DNA of 64,000 bases from an uncultured Methylocystaceae bacterium (GCA_903870245.1 CAIQCB010000057.1:270760-334759); one strand, 5' to 3'; positions 18,750 through 28,707 are shown, numbered from the stretch's first letter. Notes: generated from the sequence alone by a model not told the origin. A program made the numbers and translations.

Positions 18750-20225
18750 TCAGCTCGCCTCGGCGAGCAGCGAGAGCTGCGCGCGATTTTCGCCGGCGAT
18801 ATCAGTGAGCGCCGTCGGATAATCGCCGGTGAAGCAGTGATCGGTGAACTGCGGCCGTTGTGGATCGCGACGCTCGTACCCCATGGAGCGGTAGATGCCG
18901 TCGACAGAGAGAAAGGCCAGCGAGTCGCAGCCAATATAGGCGCGCATTTCCTCAAGGGTGTGGGTTGCAGCCAGCAGCTTGTCCTTCTGCGGCGTATCGA
19001 TGCCGTAATAATCCGGATTAGTGATCGGCGGCGAGGAGATCAGGAAGTGCACTTCCGTCGCGCCCGCATCGCGCATCATCTGCACGATTTTCACCGACGT
19101 TGTGCCGCGCACGATGGAGTCGTCGATCAGGATCACCCGCTTGCCCTGAACCACGCAGCGATTGGCGCTGTGCTTCATTCGTACGCCAACCTCGCGCACC
19201 GATTGCGTCGGCTGAATGAAGGTTCGGCCTACATAATGGTTACGGATGATGCCGAGTTCGAACGGCACGCCGGATTCCTGCGAATACCCCAGCGCCGCCG
19301 GCACGCCCGAATCCGGCACCGGAACGACGACATCGGCATCAATGCGACGCTCGCGGGCGAGTTCCGCGCCCATCGCCTTGCGCACCTGATAGACCGGACG
19401 ACCATGCACCACGGAGTCGGGACGCGCAAAATAGATGTATTCGAAGATGCAGGGCCGCATCGGCTGCGGCGAGAACGGCCTCAGACTTTCGAGCCCGTTC
19501 TCGGAGATTATGACGATCTCGCCGTTCTCCACATCGCGCACGAAGCGCGCGCCGATGATATCGAGCGCACAGGTCTCCGAGGCGAGAATAAATTTGCCGT
19601 CGAGTTCGCCGATGACCAGCGGGCGGATGCCCAGCGGATCGCGTGCGCCGATCAGCTTTTTGTTGGTCAGCGCCACTAGCGAATAGGCGCCCTCGATCAA
19701 ACGCAACGCCTCAATGAAACGATCGATAAGCTGTGTTTTTCGGCTGCGGGCGACAAGATGCAGGATGACTTCCGTATCCGACGTAGATTGAAAGATCGCG
19801 CCTTCTCGGATGAGTTCGCGACGCAGGGTTTGCGCGTTGGTCAGATTGCCGTTGTGCGCCACCGCGAAACCGCCGGTGTTTAACTCGGCGAACAACGGCT
19901 GGACATTTCGCAACACGGTTTCGCCGGTCGTGGCGTAGCGCACATGCCCGACGGCGGCCGCGCCCGGCAGACGACGGATCGTGCTTGCCTTGGAAAAATG
20001 ATCGCCAACGAGGCCCAACCGTCGCTCACCGTGAAAACGACCGTTGTCGTAGGAGACGATGCCGGCCGCCTCCTGTCCACGATGTTGCAGGGCGTGCAGG
20101 CCCAGCGCCGTGATCGCCGCCGCCTCGTGAAAATCAAAGACGCCGAAGACCCCGCAATATTCCCGCAAGCGATCGGCGTCGAGATCGTCGGTCATCGGCT
20201 CTGGGAGGCTGCTGTCCTGCTGCAT
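18750..20225 (-). CDS. purF: Amidophosphoribosyltransferase PurF
   Basis: Catalyses the first committed step of purine synthesis, PRPP plus glutamine to phosphoribosylamine. The protein has 491 residues; nucleophile Cys24 (EYCGVFGVF) would be exposed after removal of a short propeptide. An Ntn glutaminase domain is followed by the PRTase domain with the PRPP loop VILIDDSIVRGTTS. The C-terminal DSLAFLSVDG and HCFTGDYP match the Bacillus-type, iron-sulfur-associated class in part. GGAG lies upstream of the ATG. It sits downstream of cvpA, as in many bacteria. Confidence 0.96.
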   Translation of the reverse strand: MQQDSSLPEPMTDDLDADRLREYCGVFGVFDFHEAAAITALGLHALQHRGQEAAGIVSYDNGRFHGERRLGLVGDHFSKASTIRRLPGAAAVGHVRYATTGETVLRNVQPLFAELNTGGFAVAHNGNLTNAQTLRRELIREGAIFQSTSDTEVILHLVARSRKTQLIDRFIEALRLIEGAYSLVALTNKKLIGARDPLGIRPLVIGELDGKFILASETCALDIIGARFVRDVENGEIVIISENGLESLRPFSPQPMRPCIFEYIYFARPDSVVHGRPVYQVRKAMGAELARERRIDADVVVPVPDSGVPAALGYSQESGVPFELGIIRNHYVGRTFIQPTQSVREVGVRMKHSANRCVVQGKRVILIDDSIVRGTTSVKIVQMMRDAGATEVHFLISSPPITNPDYYGIDTPQKDKLLAATHTLEEMRAYIGCDSLAFLSVDGIYRSMGYERRDPQRPQFTDHCFTGDYPTALTDIAGENRAQLSLLAEAS

Positions 20226-20266
20226 CGTCGACTCCGTTGTTCCGTCGTCCTGGCCGCGATGGCCGC

Positions 20267-20917
20267 CTAGTTCGCCTCTCCGCCCGGCGCCGGCGTCGGC
20301 TCGGCGGGAGCGGGCTCCGCCGGCGTCTGCGTCGGCGCAGATTCGGCCGGAGGCGTCTCTGCGGCCGGCGCTTCGGCCTCCGCCGGCGGCGTTTCCGACG
20401 CCGTGGCTTTTTTGGCTTTTATCTTGGCCACCAGGCTGTCGATATCGTCGGGCAGGAGGTCGCGAAGCTTTTCACCGCCTGCTTGCAATATGGGCTTGGT
20501 GTGAGCGTTGCGCACCCAGGTCGGCTGGTTCGCTTCGCTCACAAGCCAGCTGTAGAAAACGAAGGCGACAATCGCCAGCAACAGACCGCGCACGGCGCCG
20601 AAGACGAAACCCAGTGTGCGGTCCAGCGCCCCGATTTTCGAGTCGAGGATCATGTCGGAGAGCTTCACGGTCACCAGAGACACAAGAATCAGCGAAATGA
20701 AAAACACAAGGGCGATTGCGGCGGCGAGGGCGAGCTCCGCCTTGCTGATGTGTGGCGTGACGTAGGGCAGGGCGCTGGGATAGAGATAATAAGCCGCCGC
20801 CGCCGCGATGACCCACGAGAGAATCGCCAGAACTTCGCGGGTGAAACCGCGCAGCATGGCCAGCAGGCCGGAGACAACAACGGCGATAATCACCGCCAAA
20901 TCAAGATATGAAGGCAT
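20267..20917 (-). CDS. cvpA: CvpA family membrane protein
   Basis: A 216-residue inner-membrane protein with four helices (about 5-30, 35-52, 60-88, 100-125) and the conserved LRGFTREVLAILSWV start and GALDRTLGFVFGAVRGLLL block of CvpA. E. coli CvpA is needed for colicin V production and envelope stress tolerance; the molecular role is unclear. The C-terminal 55 residues are an Ala/Pro/Glu-rich, probably disordered tail. The ATG has AGGACAGGA upstream. It lies between radA and purF. Confidence 0.92.
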   Translation of the reverse strand: MPSYLDLAVIIAVVVSGLLAMLRGFTREVLAILSWVIAAAAAYYLYPSALPYVTPHISKAELALAAAIALVFFISLILVSLVTVKLSDMILDSKIGALDRTLGFVFGAVRGLLLAIVAFVFYSWLVSEANQPTWVRNAHTKPILQAGGEKLRDLLPDDIDSLVAKIKAKKATASETPPAEAEAPAAETPPAESAPTQTPAEPAPAEPTPAPGGEAN

Positions 20918-21071
20918 TCCTGTCCTCTTCTCTTCGCGCTACGCAACCGGATCGTGAAAAACGCCAATGGCTGAAACGGGCGGACTATCGCTATGACGGA
21001 CCTGTGCGGACCGGGAAGCTTCTAGCGCAAGTTGGGGTCGGGCGGAAAGCCGAAAGCGGCGCTGTCCCCGG

Positions 21072-22454
21072 TCATCCTTGTTTGGGTTTGGCGGTCTGGG
21101 CGATCGCCGCGACAAGCTGACCAACATCGGCGCAGGGCCGCAGCGCCAATCCAGCGCGGCGCTCGTCGTCATTGATCTGCTGGGCCTGGGCCAGAACCGC
21201 CTGATGGAAGCCAAGCTTGGCCGCCTCCCGCAGCCGCATGCCGGCGTGAATTACCGGTCGCACCGCGCCGGAAAGCCCGATTTCCCCAAAAAACGTCTGA
21301 TCGGGCGGCAACACCGCGCCGGAGAGCGAGGACACCAGCGCGGCGGCGGCGGCGAGATCGGCGGCGGGCTCGTCGGCCCGCAGGCCGCCAGCGACATTCA
21401 GATAAACGTCGTGCATGCCCAATTTCAGGCCGCCATGCGCTTCCAGAACGGCGAGAATCATCGACAGGCGATTCTGGTCGAAGCCCACCACCGCGCGGCG
21501 TGGCGTGCCAAGCGCGGTCGGGGCGACCAGCGCCTGAATCTCGACCAGCATCGGCCGCTGGCCCTCCATGCCCGCGAACACCGCCGCACCGGGGGCCGAG
21601 GCGTCGCGGCCGGCCAGAAACAGCGCCGAGGGGTTGGCGACTTCGGCGAGGCCGAGGCCGGTCATCTCGAAGACGCCGATTTCGCCAGTGGCGCCGAAAC
21701 GGTTCTTGGAGGCGCGCAGCATGCGGAAATGATGGGCGGCGTCGCCCTCGAAGGACAGCACGGCGTCGACCATGTGCTCGACAACGCGCGGCCCGGCGAT
21801 TTGCCCGTCCTTGGTGACATGGCCCACGAGAATGATTGTCGCGCCGCTCCCCTTGGCGTGGCGCAGCAGGGCATGCGCGCTGGCCCGCACCTGAGTCACT
21901 GTGCCGGGCGCGGCCGGCGCGAGGTCGGTGTGCATGGTCTGGATCGAGTCGATCACAATCAGCGCCGCCGGCTTGCCGCTCTTCAGCGTGGCGAGAATGT
22001 CTTCGACCTGAGTGGCCGAGGCCAGATCGACCGCCGCATCGGCGAGGCCCAGCCGGCCGGCGCGCAGCCGCACCTGATCGACCGCCTCCTCGCCGGAGAT
22101 ATAAATCACCCGTTCGCCGCGACGGGCCAGCGTCGCGCAAACCTGAATGAGCAGCGTCGATTTGCCGATGCCGGGCTCGCCGCCAAGCAGCAGCACCGAG
22201 CCCGGTACGAAGCCGCCGCCGGTGACGCGGTCGAATTCGTCCATGCCGGCAACGATGCGCGCCGCCGGTTTGGCGTCGCCGGCGAGCCCCTCCAGTTCGA
22301 GAACCCGACCGCGACCGACGCGCAGCGCCGGCGCGCCGCCCTCGATCTCCTCGACGAGCGTATTCCAGTCGCCGCAGGCCTCGCACTTGCCTTGCCAGCG
22401 CGGCGAGGCGGCGCCGCAGTTCTGGCAGGTGAAAACGGAGCGGGATTTGGCCAT
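21072..22454 (-). CDS. radA: DNA repair protein RadA
   Basis: A RecA-like DNA motor that drives branch migration in recombination. From the ATG at 22454 it has 460 residues. An N-terminal C4 zinc finger (Cys10, 13, 24, 27), Walker A GGEPGIGKST (91-100), the RadA-specific KNRFG motif (in ASKNRFGATGE), and a C-terminal Lon-protease-like domain (LVAPTALGTPRRAVVGFD onward) are all present. A second ATG five codons upstream is possible. It heads the radA-cvpA-purF-SDR run. Confidence 0.95.
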   Translation of the reverse strand: MAKSRSVFTCQNCGAASPRWQGKCEACGDWNTLVEEIEGGAPALRVGRGRVLELEGLAGDAKPAARIVAGMDEFDRVTGGGFVPGSVLLLGGEPGIGKSTLLIQVCATLARRGERVIYISGEEAVDQVRLRAGRLGLADAAVDLASATQVEDILATLKSGKPAALIVIDSIQTMHTDLAPAAPGTVTQVRASAHALLRHAKGSGATIILVGHVTKDGQIAGPRVVEHMVDAVLSFEGDAAHHFRMLRASKNRFGATGEIGVFEMTGLGLAEVANPSALFLAGRDASAPGAAVFAGMEGQRPMLVEIQALVAPTALGTPRRAVVGFDQNRLSMILAVLEAHGGLKLGMHDVYLNVAGGLRADEPAADLAAAAALVSSLSGAVLPPDQTFFGEIGLSGAVRPVIHAGMRLREAAKLGFHQAVLAQAQQINDDERRAGLALRPCADVGQLVAAIAQTAKPKQG

Positions 22455-22932
22455 GTCCGCTTGGCGCATGTCGGGACGCGGCTTGTCAAGACAGCCTTTG
22501 CTTCCAGCGCCAAAGATGGCGGTCTGCTTACGCGGCGGGGCCGGATCGGGATGAAGCGCATAGTCGAGGCGTGATGCCGGCGATCGGGTCAGGAAGATCG
22601 ACCGGCGAGAGATGATTTCGCCGGGTGCGAGCGATTTTTGACAAATGACTTGGGGCGTCGATGAAAGCTTCGAGGGTCAATTACAGAAAAATGAAACGAA
22701 AGCTTTGGGATTCGTATGCTCAAAGATTGAATGTTCGCTGATATTTACTTCAGCCCTTGAGCCATAAGATTTCCGTGTCCCTAACGCGTAATTTTCAAGA
22801 GAAAGTTTCCTGAATTATTCGGGCGAACCGTATAAAATTCCTTGTTGAGCCTGGGTATTTCAAATTGATGATAACGCGAACAGATTTTCAACCATGTGTT
22901 AGGTCGGCGGTCCCATCAGGGATGTCTGGATT
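22455..22932. other. AT-rich intergenic stretch, no gene seen
   Basis: About 480 bases between the start of radA and the end of an orphan membrane-protein gene. The first 150 bases resemble the chromosome; from about 22630 the base composition becomes clearly AT-richer and continues so through the next gene. I found no ribosome-binding site with an open frame, no tRNA and no terminator. Confidence 0.5.
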
Positions 22933-23844
22933 TTACTCGATTTCCAGTTCCTTGATGCTTGCGCCTGTCGCTCCACAGGAAACTAATTTCTTTTTCGCAA
23001 TATTCGCCTCTTTTTCCATAAAGGGTCCGGCTGCGATGAGCCATTTTTTAACGGGCGAGAAAAATTTATAATCAGAATTTGTTATAATTTTCAGATCCAC
23101 TCCGGAGCATGTCTGGATGTCTTCAAGCGTTTTCTGGATTTTTTTTCTGGATGTCGTTGTCCAGTCATAAGAGGCGGCGTAGACCATGAAGCTGGGCTCA
23201 ACCTGTGCATTGCCTCTGGAAACAGACACGCCATTCGTCGACTTTGCACGATCGCTGACGCTTTTGGCTTTGTCTTTAAATATGGTTGCATAATAGGGTG
23301 CGCCAACCAGGGCTATTGCAAACAAGGCCAAAGCGACATTAAGACCAAGAAAGACATAGGAATTTGTCATCAAGCCGGGCTTGCGCGATGATTCGAAAAA
23401 ATTAAACTCGCCGTCGCGATCCATCGCCGTGAAGATGAAACGCGCACAAGTATTCCTGTCCGGAAAATAAACTACAGATCTTCTTAGCTGTGTCGTTAAC
23501 AAGATGCATTTTTGAATGTCGTGGTCGCCGGATAGCTCAAGAATATATATATCCTTCAGGGCCATGGTCTTGCGGCCCATCATCAAAAGCGGAAAAGACT
23601 CGAAAACCCTTTTCGGGAACGAAACTCTATCCTCGAAGAGGATGACGCCGTAGGCCTCGTTCACCAGCGAAACGAGAGACAAAATCAGGAGGGGAGACAA
23701 GGCAATAATCAGTTTTTGGGATTCGAAAAGAAACAGGATCGAGGAAATGAGGATTACAGCCAGGGTCCACAAAAAGAACCAGGGCCATACAGCGCTCCTT
23801 TCATAAATTTCGTAATTAACGCTCTTCTGCTCATCTTCAGACAT
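22933..23844 (-). CDS. Orphan membrane protein with SPOR-like C-terminal domain
   Basis: A 303-residue protein of unknown family. Two membrane helices near the N-terminus (about 19-38 and 43-64), a soluble PH-like stretch (about 65-150), a third helix (about 163-183), then a periplasmic domain. Its last 80 residues run SFMVYAASYDWTTT, then a helix, then KKWLIAAGPFMEKEANIAKK, the strand-helix-strand pattern of SPOR peptidoglycan-binding domains; this is my reading and not a firm hit. The gene is AT-richer than its neighbours and rich in TTT, ATT and AAA codons, suggesting acquisition. AGGAAG precedes the ATG. Confidence 0.7.
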   Translation of the reverse strand: MSEDEQKSVNYEIYERSAVWPWFFLWTLAVILISSILFLFESQKLIIALSPLLILSLVSLVNEAYGVILFEDRVSFPKRVFESFPLLMMGRKTMALKDIYILELSGDHDIQKCILLTTQLRRSVVYFPDRNTCARFIFTAMDRDGEFNFFESSRKPGLMTNSYVFLGLNVALALFAIALVGAPYYATIFKDKAKSVSDRAKSTNGVSVSRGNAQVEPSFMVYAASYDWTTTSRKKIQKTLEDIQTCSGVDLKIITNSDYKFFSPVKKWLIAAGPFMEKEANIAKKKLVSCGATGASIKELEIE

Positions 23845-24497
23845 TTATTATGCTTCCTCAAGTTCAGTTCATGAATATCCGTTCCGGGCGCAAGCGATAA
23901 AGACTGGAATGTTCTAAAATCGAAAAAATCGATCATGATTTGTAAACGAATTTTCCAAATGTCAGTTACCAGACAAGTAAAGTTTATATCAAGAGTCTGT
24001 CGATCCCGATCCTGTGAAAATCGTTGAAAAGCCTTTGTTTCAGGCGAAAAAAACGTTTTCAGACAGATTTGGCCCTGTTCAGATGGGCCTTTACTTGTTC
24101 GAGCAGGCTTGGGCTTGGGCTTGGGCTTGGCCTTGGGCTTGGCCTTGGGCTTGGCCTTGGTATTGGCCTTGGTCCGGCTCTTGCCGCTATGATGGAGCGG
24201 TTGTCGCCATTAATGTTTTGAACTATCGGCCATCGAGATATCCTGTAGTAGACCGCGTCACGCAGTATGTCACGCCGCATGAAGAAATCCCGTTGTCGAC
24301 TCGTATGAGACCCCATGTCAGCCAGCCATACAAAACCGGCGCCGTCGCAAATGGCTGACAGTTGCAGGTCGCCTGGCTCTGTCGCCGGAGATTTTCGCAC
24401 CTGCTTTGGGTGACATAGCAAGAGCACGACCCCGCAGAGCAAGAGCATGCGCGCTGCTGGCGATAAATATGTGTCGCTCAAGCGACGCCTTGGGCCC
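23845..24497. other. Gene-poor stretch with a hexanucleotide repeat
   Basis: About 650 bases between two minus-strand genes. The outer parts are AT-rich; the middle carries the GGCTTG repeat listed separately. Frames crossing the repeat would give Ala-Trp-Pro-Trp, Gly-Leu or Pro-Ser-Pro-Arg runs depending on strand and frame, but none has a good start site, so I call no gene. Confidence 0.5.
24106..24171. repeat. Imperfect hexanucleotide tandem repeat, 11 units
   Basis: Eleven consecutive 6-base units: GGCTTG four times, then GCCTTG and GGCTTG alternating, then GTATTG and GCCTTG. The alternating block also forms a 12-base higher-order unit repeated about two and a half times. No similar array lies elsewhere in the window. 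Slippage during replication could change its length. Confidence 0.9.
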
Positions 24498-25250
24498 TTA
24501 TCGCCGTCCAACGCGCAAGTGCAGCGGAACTTTAACCGGCGCGGAGACTTCCGCGCGCCATGCTTCCGCAAACATCGGTCGCACCGGCGCTAGCGGATCG
24601 GCGCCGGTTGCGTTTTTATATTTGGTCGCGGCCGACCATGTGCTGAGAAAATCGAGCAAATCGTCACAAGTTTGCGCAACCTCGACGTAAAATTCGGGCG
24701 CTTTAATCTCCGTGAAGGGAAAGGGCAGGTTTTCATACCGGCCAAAATAATAGACTGACTCCGGCCCCCACCAGGGGCCGAGAATGTCGGTCTTCAACCT
24801 CTCAAGCACATGATTCATCGACGCTGAAGATGTCCATGGCCAATTATAGGTCCACAGCGCGATGACGCCGTCCTTTTTCAGCGCGCGTCGCGCCTGTGCG
24901 TAAAAACGATTTAAATCGAACCAGTGCGCCGAGCAGGCGCAGGTGATCAGATCAACCTGCGCGTCGAGATCGATATCCTCCTCTGCTGATAGCAGCGCAT
25001 AATCGATATTCGCCGCGCGGGCCGCCTGAGCGAGCAACCGCGCATCAGCGTCTGTGGCGCGCACGTGTTGGAAATGATCTGCGAGCTGTCGCGCCGCCAG
25101 CCCGGCGCCGGTTCCGCAATCCCACGCAAATGTGCGCGCTGGCGCGATCTGCGCCAGCCAATCGAACAGCGCGTCGGGATATTCCGGGCGGCGGGCGCGA
25201 TAGCCGCCGGCGTCATGTCCGAAAAAGCGATTGTCCCGAGCGTCCGTCAT
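24498..25250 (-). CDS. Class I SAM-dependent methyltransferase
   Basis: A 250-residue cytoplasmic enzyme. The SAM-binding motif I is WDCGTGAG (about 43-50), motif II region ends in ATDADARLL (65-73), and the post-motif LITCACSAHWFDLNRF matches the UbiE/Methyltransf_11 type near 101-116. A substrate cannot be assigned; related proteins are usually called trans-aconitate or generic methyltransferases. It follows fabH by 12 bases on the same strand, so it is probably transcribed with plsX and fabH, in the place where alphaproteobacteria usually carry ihfA. Confidence 0.85.
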   Translation of the reverse strand: MTDARDNRFFGHDAGGYRARRPEYPDALFDWLAQIAPARTFAWDCGTGAGLAARQLADHFQHVRATDADARLLAQAARAANIDYALLSAEEDIDLDAQVDLITCACSAHWFDLNRFYAQARRALKKDGVIALWTYNWPWTSSASMNHVLERLKTDILGPWWGPESVYYFGRYENLPFPFTEIKAPEFYVEVAQTCDDLLDFLSTWSAATKYKNATGADPLAPVRPMFAEAWRAEVSAPVKVPLHLRVGRR

Positions 25251-25262
25251 GTCGGCGCGCGT

Positions 25263-26258
25263 TCACCAGCGGATCAGCGCAGAGCCCCACGTGAAGCCGC
25301 CGCCGACCGCCTCCAGCATGACCAGATCGCCGTCCTTGATGCGTCCGTCCGCGCGGGCGACCGAGAGCGCCAGCGGCACGCTTGCCGCCGAGGTGTTGCC
25401 GTGAAGATGCACGGTGGCGACGACTTTCTCCGGCGCGATGCCGAGCTTGTGCGCGGACATGTCGATGATCCGGCGATTGGCCTGATGCGGCACAAACCAG
25501 TTCAGGTCTCCGGCGGTCAGTCCGGTGGCGGCGAAGGCGTCGGTCACGACGTCGGTGACCTGACCGACGGCGAAGCGGAAGACTTCCTTGCCCTCCATGC
25601 GCAAATGGCCGACCGTCTGGGTCGCCGAAGGGCCGCCGTCGACATGCAGCTTGGCGCGGTGACGGCCGTCCGAGCGCAGGTGCGTCGTCAGCACGCCGCG
25701 CTCACTGAGATCGCCGGTCGAGGGGCGCGCTTCGAGCACAATGGCGCCGGCCCCGTCGCCGAATAGCACGCAGGTGGTGCGGTCGTCCCAGTCAATGATG
25801 CGCGAGAAGGTTTCGGCGCCGATCACCAGCGCGCGTTTATGCGAGCCGGAGCGCAAGAATTTGTCCGCCGTCGCCACCGCGAAGACAAAGCCCGAGCAGA
25901 CCGCCTGCAAATCGAAGGCCACGCCATGCGTCAGACCCAGCGCCGCCTGGATTTGCGTCGCGGTGGAGGGAAAGGTCCAGTCGGGCGTCGAGGTCGCAAC
26001 GATGACGAGGTCGATGTCATTCGCGTCGAGACCGGCCTCCGCCAAGGCGGCGCGCGCCGCGCCTTCGCCAAGCGTTGAGGTGGTTTCGTCGGGGCCGGCG
26101 ATGTGGCGCTGTTTGATGCCGGTGCGCTGAACAATCCAGTCGTCGCTGGTGTCGACCTGTTTGGCGAGGTCGTCGTTGGTGACGCATTTTTCAGGCAGGC
26201 AGGAGCCGACGCCGAGCACAACAGATCGCAGGCGGGGAAATTCCCGGAGAGGGTCCAT
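25263..26258 (-). CDS. fabH: 3-oxoacyl-ACP synthase III
   Basis: Starts fatty acid synthesis by condensing acetyl-CoA with malonyl-ACP. The full catalytic triad is present: Cys121 in AVCSGF, His in VPHQANRRI and Asn in [21 protein letters not shown] and DWIVQRTGI at the N-terminus are typical. I use the ATG at 26258; a GTG two codons upstream would overlap the plsX stop. It lies directly after plsX, the standard arrangement. Confidence 0.96.
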   Translation of the reverse strand: MDPLREFPRLRSVVLGVGSCLPEKCVTNDDLAKQVDTSDDWIVQRTGIKQRHIAGPDETTSTLGEGAARAALAEAGLDANDIDLVIVATSTPDWTFPSTATQIQAALGLTHGVAFDLQAVCSGFVFAVATADKFLRSGSHKRALVIGAETFSRIIDWDDRTTCVLFGDGAGAIVLEARPSTGDLSERGVLTTHLRSDGRHRAKLHVDGGPSATQTVGHLRMEGKEVFRFAVGQVTDVVTDAFAATGLTAGDLNWFVPHQANRRIIDMSAHKLGIAPEKVVATVHLHGNTSAASVPLALSVARADGRIKDGDLVMLEAVGGGFTWGSALIRW

Positions 26259-26260
26259 CG

Positions 26261-27322
26261 TCACTGGGCGGCTTCCTGGGGCGGGGTGGCGGGAGAATCG
26301 TTGAGATGCGCGAGTTCAACCGTGCCGCGGATGCGGTTCAGCAGATCGGCGCGGGCCATCTCATAACCGATTTCGACCGCGCGCGCGAAGCCGATGGCGT
26401 CGGCGCCGCCATGGCTCTTGATGACGATCCCCTCCAGGCCGAGAAACACGCCGCCATTAATGGCGCGCGTGTCCATACGCCCACGCAATTCCTGAAAGGC
26501 GCCGCGCGCCAGCAAATAGCCGAGTTTGGCGAGGAGCGAGCCGTTCATCGCCTGCCGGAGATAGGCGGCGATCTGCTTGGCTGTGCCTTCGGCCGTTTTC
26601 AGGGTGATGTTGCCGGTGAAGCCTTCGGTGACGACAACGTCAACGTCGCCACGGCCGATGCCGTCGCCCTCGACAAAGCCGGCGTAGGCCAGGCCCGGCA
26701 GGTTGGCTTCTCGCAGGATCTGCGCAGCTTCCTTGACCTCCTCGACGCCCTTGATCTCTTCCGTACCGACATTGAGCAGGCCGACGCTCGGCCGTTCCAG
26801 CCCCAGAATAATGCTGGCCATCGCCGAGCCCATGATCGCAAGATCGACGAGATGGGCGGCGTTGGCCCCCATCGACGCGCCAACGTCGAGCACGACCGAT
26901 TGGCCACGCAGCGTCGGCCATAGGCAGGCAAGGGCCGGCCGGTCGACCCGGGCCATCATGCGCAGGCAGATTTTCGCCATCGCCATCAGCGCGCCCGTGT
27001 TCCCGGCGGAAACGGCGACATCCGCCTCGCCTTTCTTGACCGCTTCGATGGCTATCCACATTGAGGAGACGCGACGCCCCTGACGCAGCGCCTGGCTGGG
27101 CTTGTCGTCCATGCGGATCGCGACGCTGGCGTGGCGGACCTCCGAGGACTCAGCAAGACGGGGGTATTTGGCCAGTTCCGCGCGGATGGCGGCCTCGTCT
27201 CCAACGAGCAGAAAACGGCTATCGGGATGACTGTCCAGCGCATGGGCGGCGCCAGCGATCGTCACGGTGGGGCCGAAATCGCCGCCCATCGCGTCCAGCG
27301 CAATCCGTATAATCTGCGCCAT
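26261..27322 (-). CDS. plsX: Phosphate acyltransferase PlsX
   Basis: Makes acyl-phosphate from acyl-ACP for phospholipid synthesis. From the ATG at 27322 the protein has 353 residues, the family size. It begins [14 protein letters not shown] and keeps [20 protein letters not shown] and [11 protein letters not shown] blocks. The frame extends 39 codons upstream but that stretch is basic and not conserved. GGGAG lies upstream. It precedes fabH and follows the DUF177 gene by about 170 bases. Confidence 0.96.
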   Translation of the reverse strand: MAQIIRIALDAMGGDFGPTVTIAGAAHALDSHPDSRFLLVGDEAAIRAELAKYPRLAESSEVRHASVAIRMDDKPSQALRQGRRVSSMWIAIEAVKKGEADVAVSAGNTGALMAMAKICLRMMARVDRPALACLWPTLRGQSVVLDVGASMGANAAHLVDLAIMGSAMASIILGLERPSVGLLNVGTEEIKGVEEVKEAAQILREANLPGLAYAGFVEGDGIGRGDVDVVVTEGFTGNITLKTAEGTAKQIAAYLRQAMNGSLLAKLGYLLARGAFQELRGRMDTRAINGGVFLGLEGIVIKSHGGADAIGFARAVEIGYEMARADLLNRIRGTVELAHLNDSPATPPQEAAQ

Positions 27323-27494
27323 CTGACCGGCGATCTCCCGACTGACTGGCGCCGCGCGGATCACCGCGCCGAATGGTGCACGCCCCGGCTGTCGACGCCT
27401 CGGCCTTTCGCATCCGCAGCGTCGAAGGGTGCTTGCCATTAGCCGGCCCCGGGCGCAAGGGGGTTGAACCGCCCTCGCTGGCGGCAGGGGTCGC

Positions 27495-28076
27495 TCAGCC
27501 GCTGTCGCCGCGTGGCGTTAATGTCCGTAGCGTAGCGAAAGGCGAGGTCTCGGCGTTATCGGCTGGCGCAGGCTCCTGAAATTCTGCGCCCGGCTTGCGA
27601 GGGTAGGGGTCGAGCGCCAAGGTCAAAAATTCAGAGACGCAGCCGCCCAGATCGACGCCGCCGCCGATCATGGGGTCTGGCGGGTCGTCTCCGGCGATGT
27701 CGATATCCTGCTCGGCGATCTGCGCGCCGCCCCGTGGCTCCCTATGCCGCCGGCGGTCGGCGTCCCCGGGGGCTGGCGCGAAACGCATGCTGAGCGGCTC
27801 GACGATTTCGGCGTCGAACGGCTCCAGCGTGACGACGCAAGCTTGACGCACCGTTGCCCGCAACTCGCCCTCGACCTCCAGCCCCTCGCCCCGCCAGCGC
27901 TTGACCCGCAGCTTCGCCGTCAGCGCGGGTATGCCGACGAGGCCATTATGTTCGGCAAGGGCGGCGCGTTCCGTCTCGCTGGCGACGATCTCGATCTCCA
28001 GTCCTTCCGGCGGCGTGGCGGCGACGCTGACCGGTCGCGACAGCGGCGGCTGACGTTCATTCGTGGCGCTGGTCAT
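27495..28076 (-). CDS. DUF177 (YceD-like) protein
   Basis: A 193-residue cytoplasmic protein of the DUF177 family. The core [28 protein letters not shown] (split here at about residues 59-86) contains the single conserved Cys; the second part has [23 protein letters not shown]. YceD proteins are linked to 23S rRNA accumulation and lie next to rpmF or plsX; here plsX follows. AGGGAG precedes the ATG. It is divergent from bamE, a typical alphaproteobacterial layout. Confidence 0.9.
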   Translation of the reverse strand: MTSATNERQPPLSRPVSVAATPPEGLEIEIVASETERAALAEHNGLVGIPALTAKLRVKRWRGEGLEVEGELRATVRQACVVTLEPFDAEIVEPLSMRFAPAPGDADRRRHREPRGGAQIAEQDIDIAGDDPPDPMIGGGVDLGGCVSEFLTLALDPYPRKPGAEFQEPAPADNAETSPFATLRTLTPRGDSG

Positions 28077-28206
28077 TAACGTCTCCCTTGATGCGCCGCC
28101 GCAGTCCGGCGCCTTGCTTTCGATTTATTCGAAGTTTACCGAATTTGGGTAGGAGAAAGGAACGTCGTGACAGGGTTTGCGACGGATTCAGTCGGAGCGT
28201 TCAGCA

Positions 28207-28674
28207 ATGGTGCGGCAGATGCGTGGTTTTTCAAAGGCTTCGGTCATACAAACGCGCTATCGCGCAGCCCTGGGACTGTTCCTCGCCGCGCCTCTCGCGG
28301 GTTGTCTGGGGTACGACGGCGTAATTAATCACGGCGCGGTGATCGACGCGCACCGCGTCTCCGAGGTTAAAACCGGCATGGACGCGCAGCAGGTGCTCAA
28401 CACGCTGGGCACGCCGTCCACAACCTCGACCGTCGGCGGCGACGCCTGGTACTACGTCAGCCAGCGGGTTGAGCGCTCATTCGCCTTCATGCCGCAGGAA
28501 ATCGCCGATCAGCATGTGATGGCGGTCTATTTTGACAAAAACAAAAAAGTCCAGCGCATCGCTAATTACGGCATGGAGGACGGCAAGCCGGTCAACTTCC
28601 TGTCGCGCACGACGCCAGTGCCTGCCGCCGAATACCACATGCTCCAGAGTATGATGTCCAAGTTTGGCTTGTAA
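28207..28674 (+). CDS. bamE: Outer membrane protein assembly factor BamE
   Basis: A 155-residue lipoprotein of the BAM complex that inserts outer-membrane beta-barrels. A signal peptide ends with the lipobox PLAGC. The SmpA/OmlA fold is marked by VKTGMDAQQVLNTLGTPST and DAWYYVSQR near the middle. I chose the ATG at 28207, which has GGAGCG upstream. It is divergent from DUF177 and followed by a possible small secreted protein and a lytic transglycosylase. Confidence 0.93.
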   Translation: MVRQMRGFSKASVIQTRYRAALGLFLAAPLAGCLGYDGVINHGAVIDAHRVSEVKTGMDAQQVLNTLGTPSTTSTVGGDAWYYVSQRVERSFAFMPQEIADQHVMAVYFDKNKKVQRIANYGMEDGKPVNFLSRTTPVPAAEYHMLQSMMSKFGL

Positions 28675-28707
28675 TACCGTCGGCGTCATTAATCTCTCGT
28701 AAACTTT

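Noticed and set aside
18687..19679. A 330-codon frame antisense to purF
   Set aside because: Artefact of GC-rich codon bias; purF is intact on the other strand.
21078..22574. A 498-codon frame antisense to radA
   Set aside because: Long antisense frames are expected at this GC content; RadA has every family motif. No start signal.
24106..24171. CRISPR array
   Set aside because: Units are six bases without spacers and there are no cas genes.
24014..24358. A Trp/Ala/Pro-rich protein (AWAWPWAWPW) across the hexanucleotide repeat
   Set aside because: The Trp run is a by-product of the repeat; other frames give equally odd runs and no start site is convincing.
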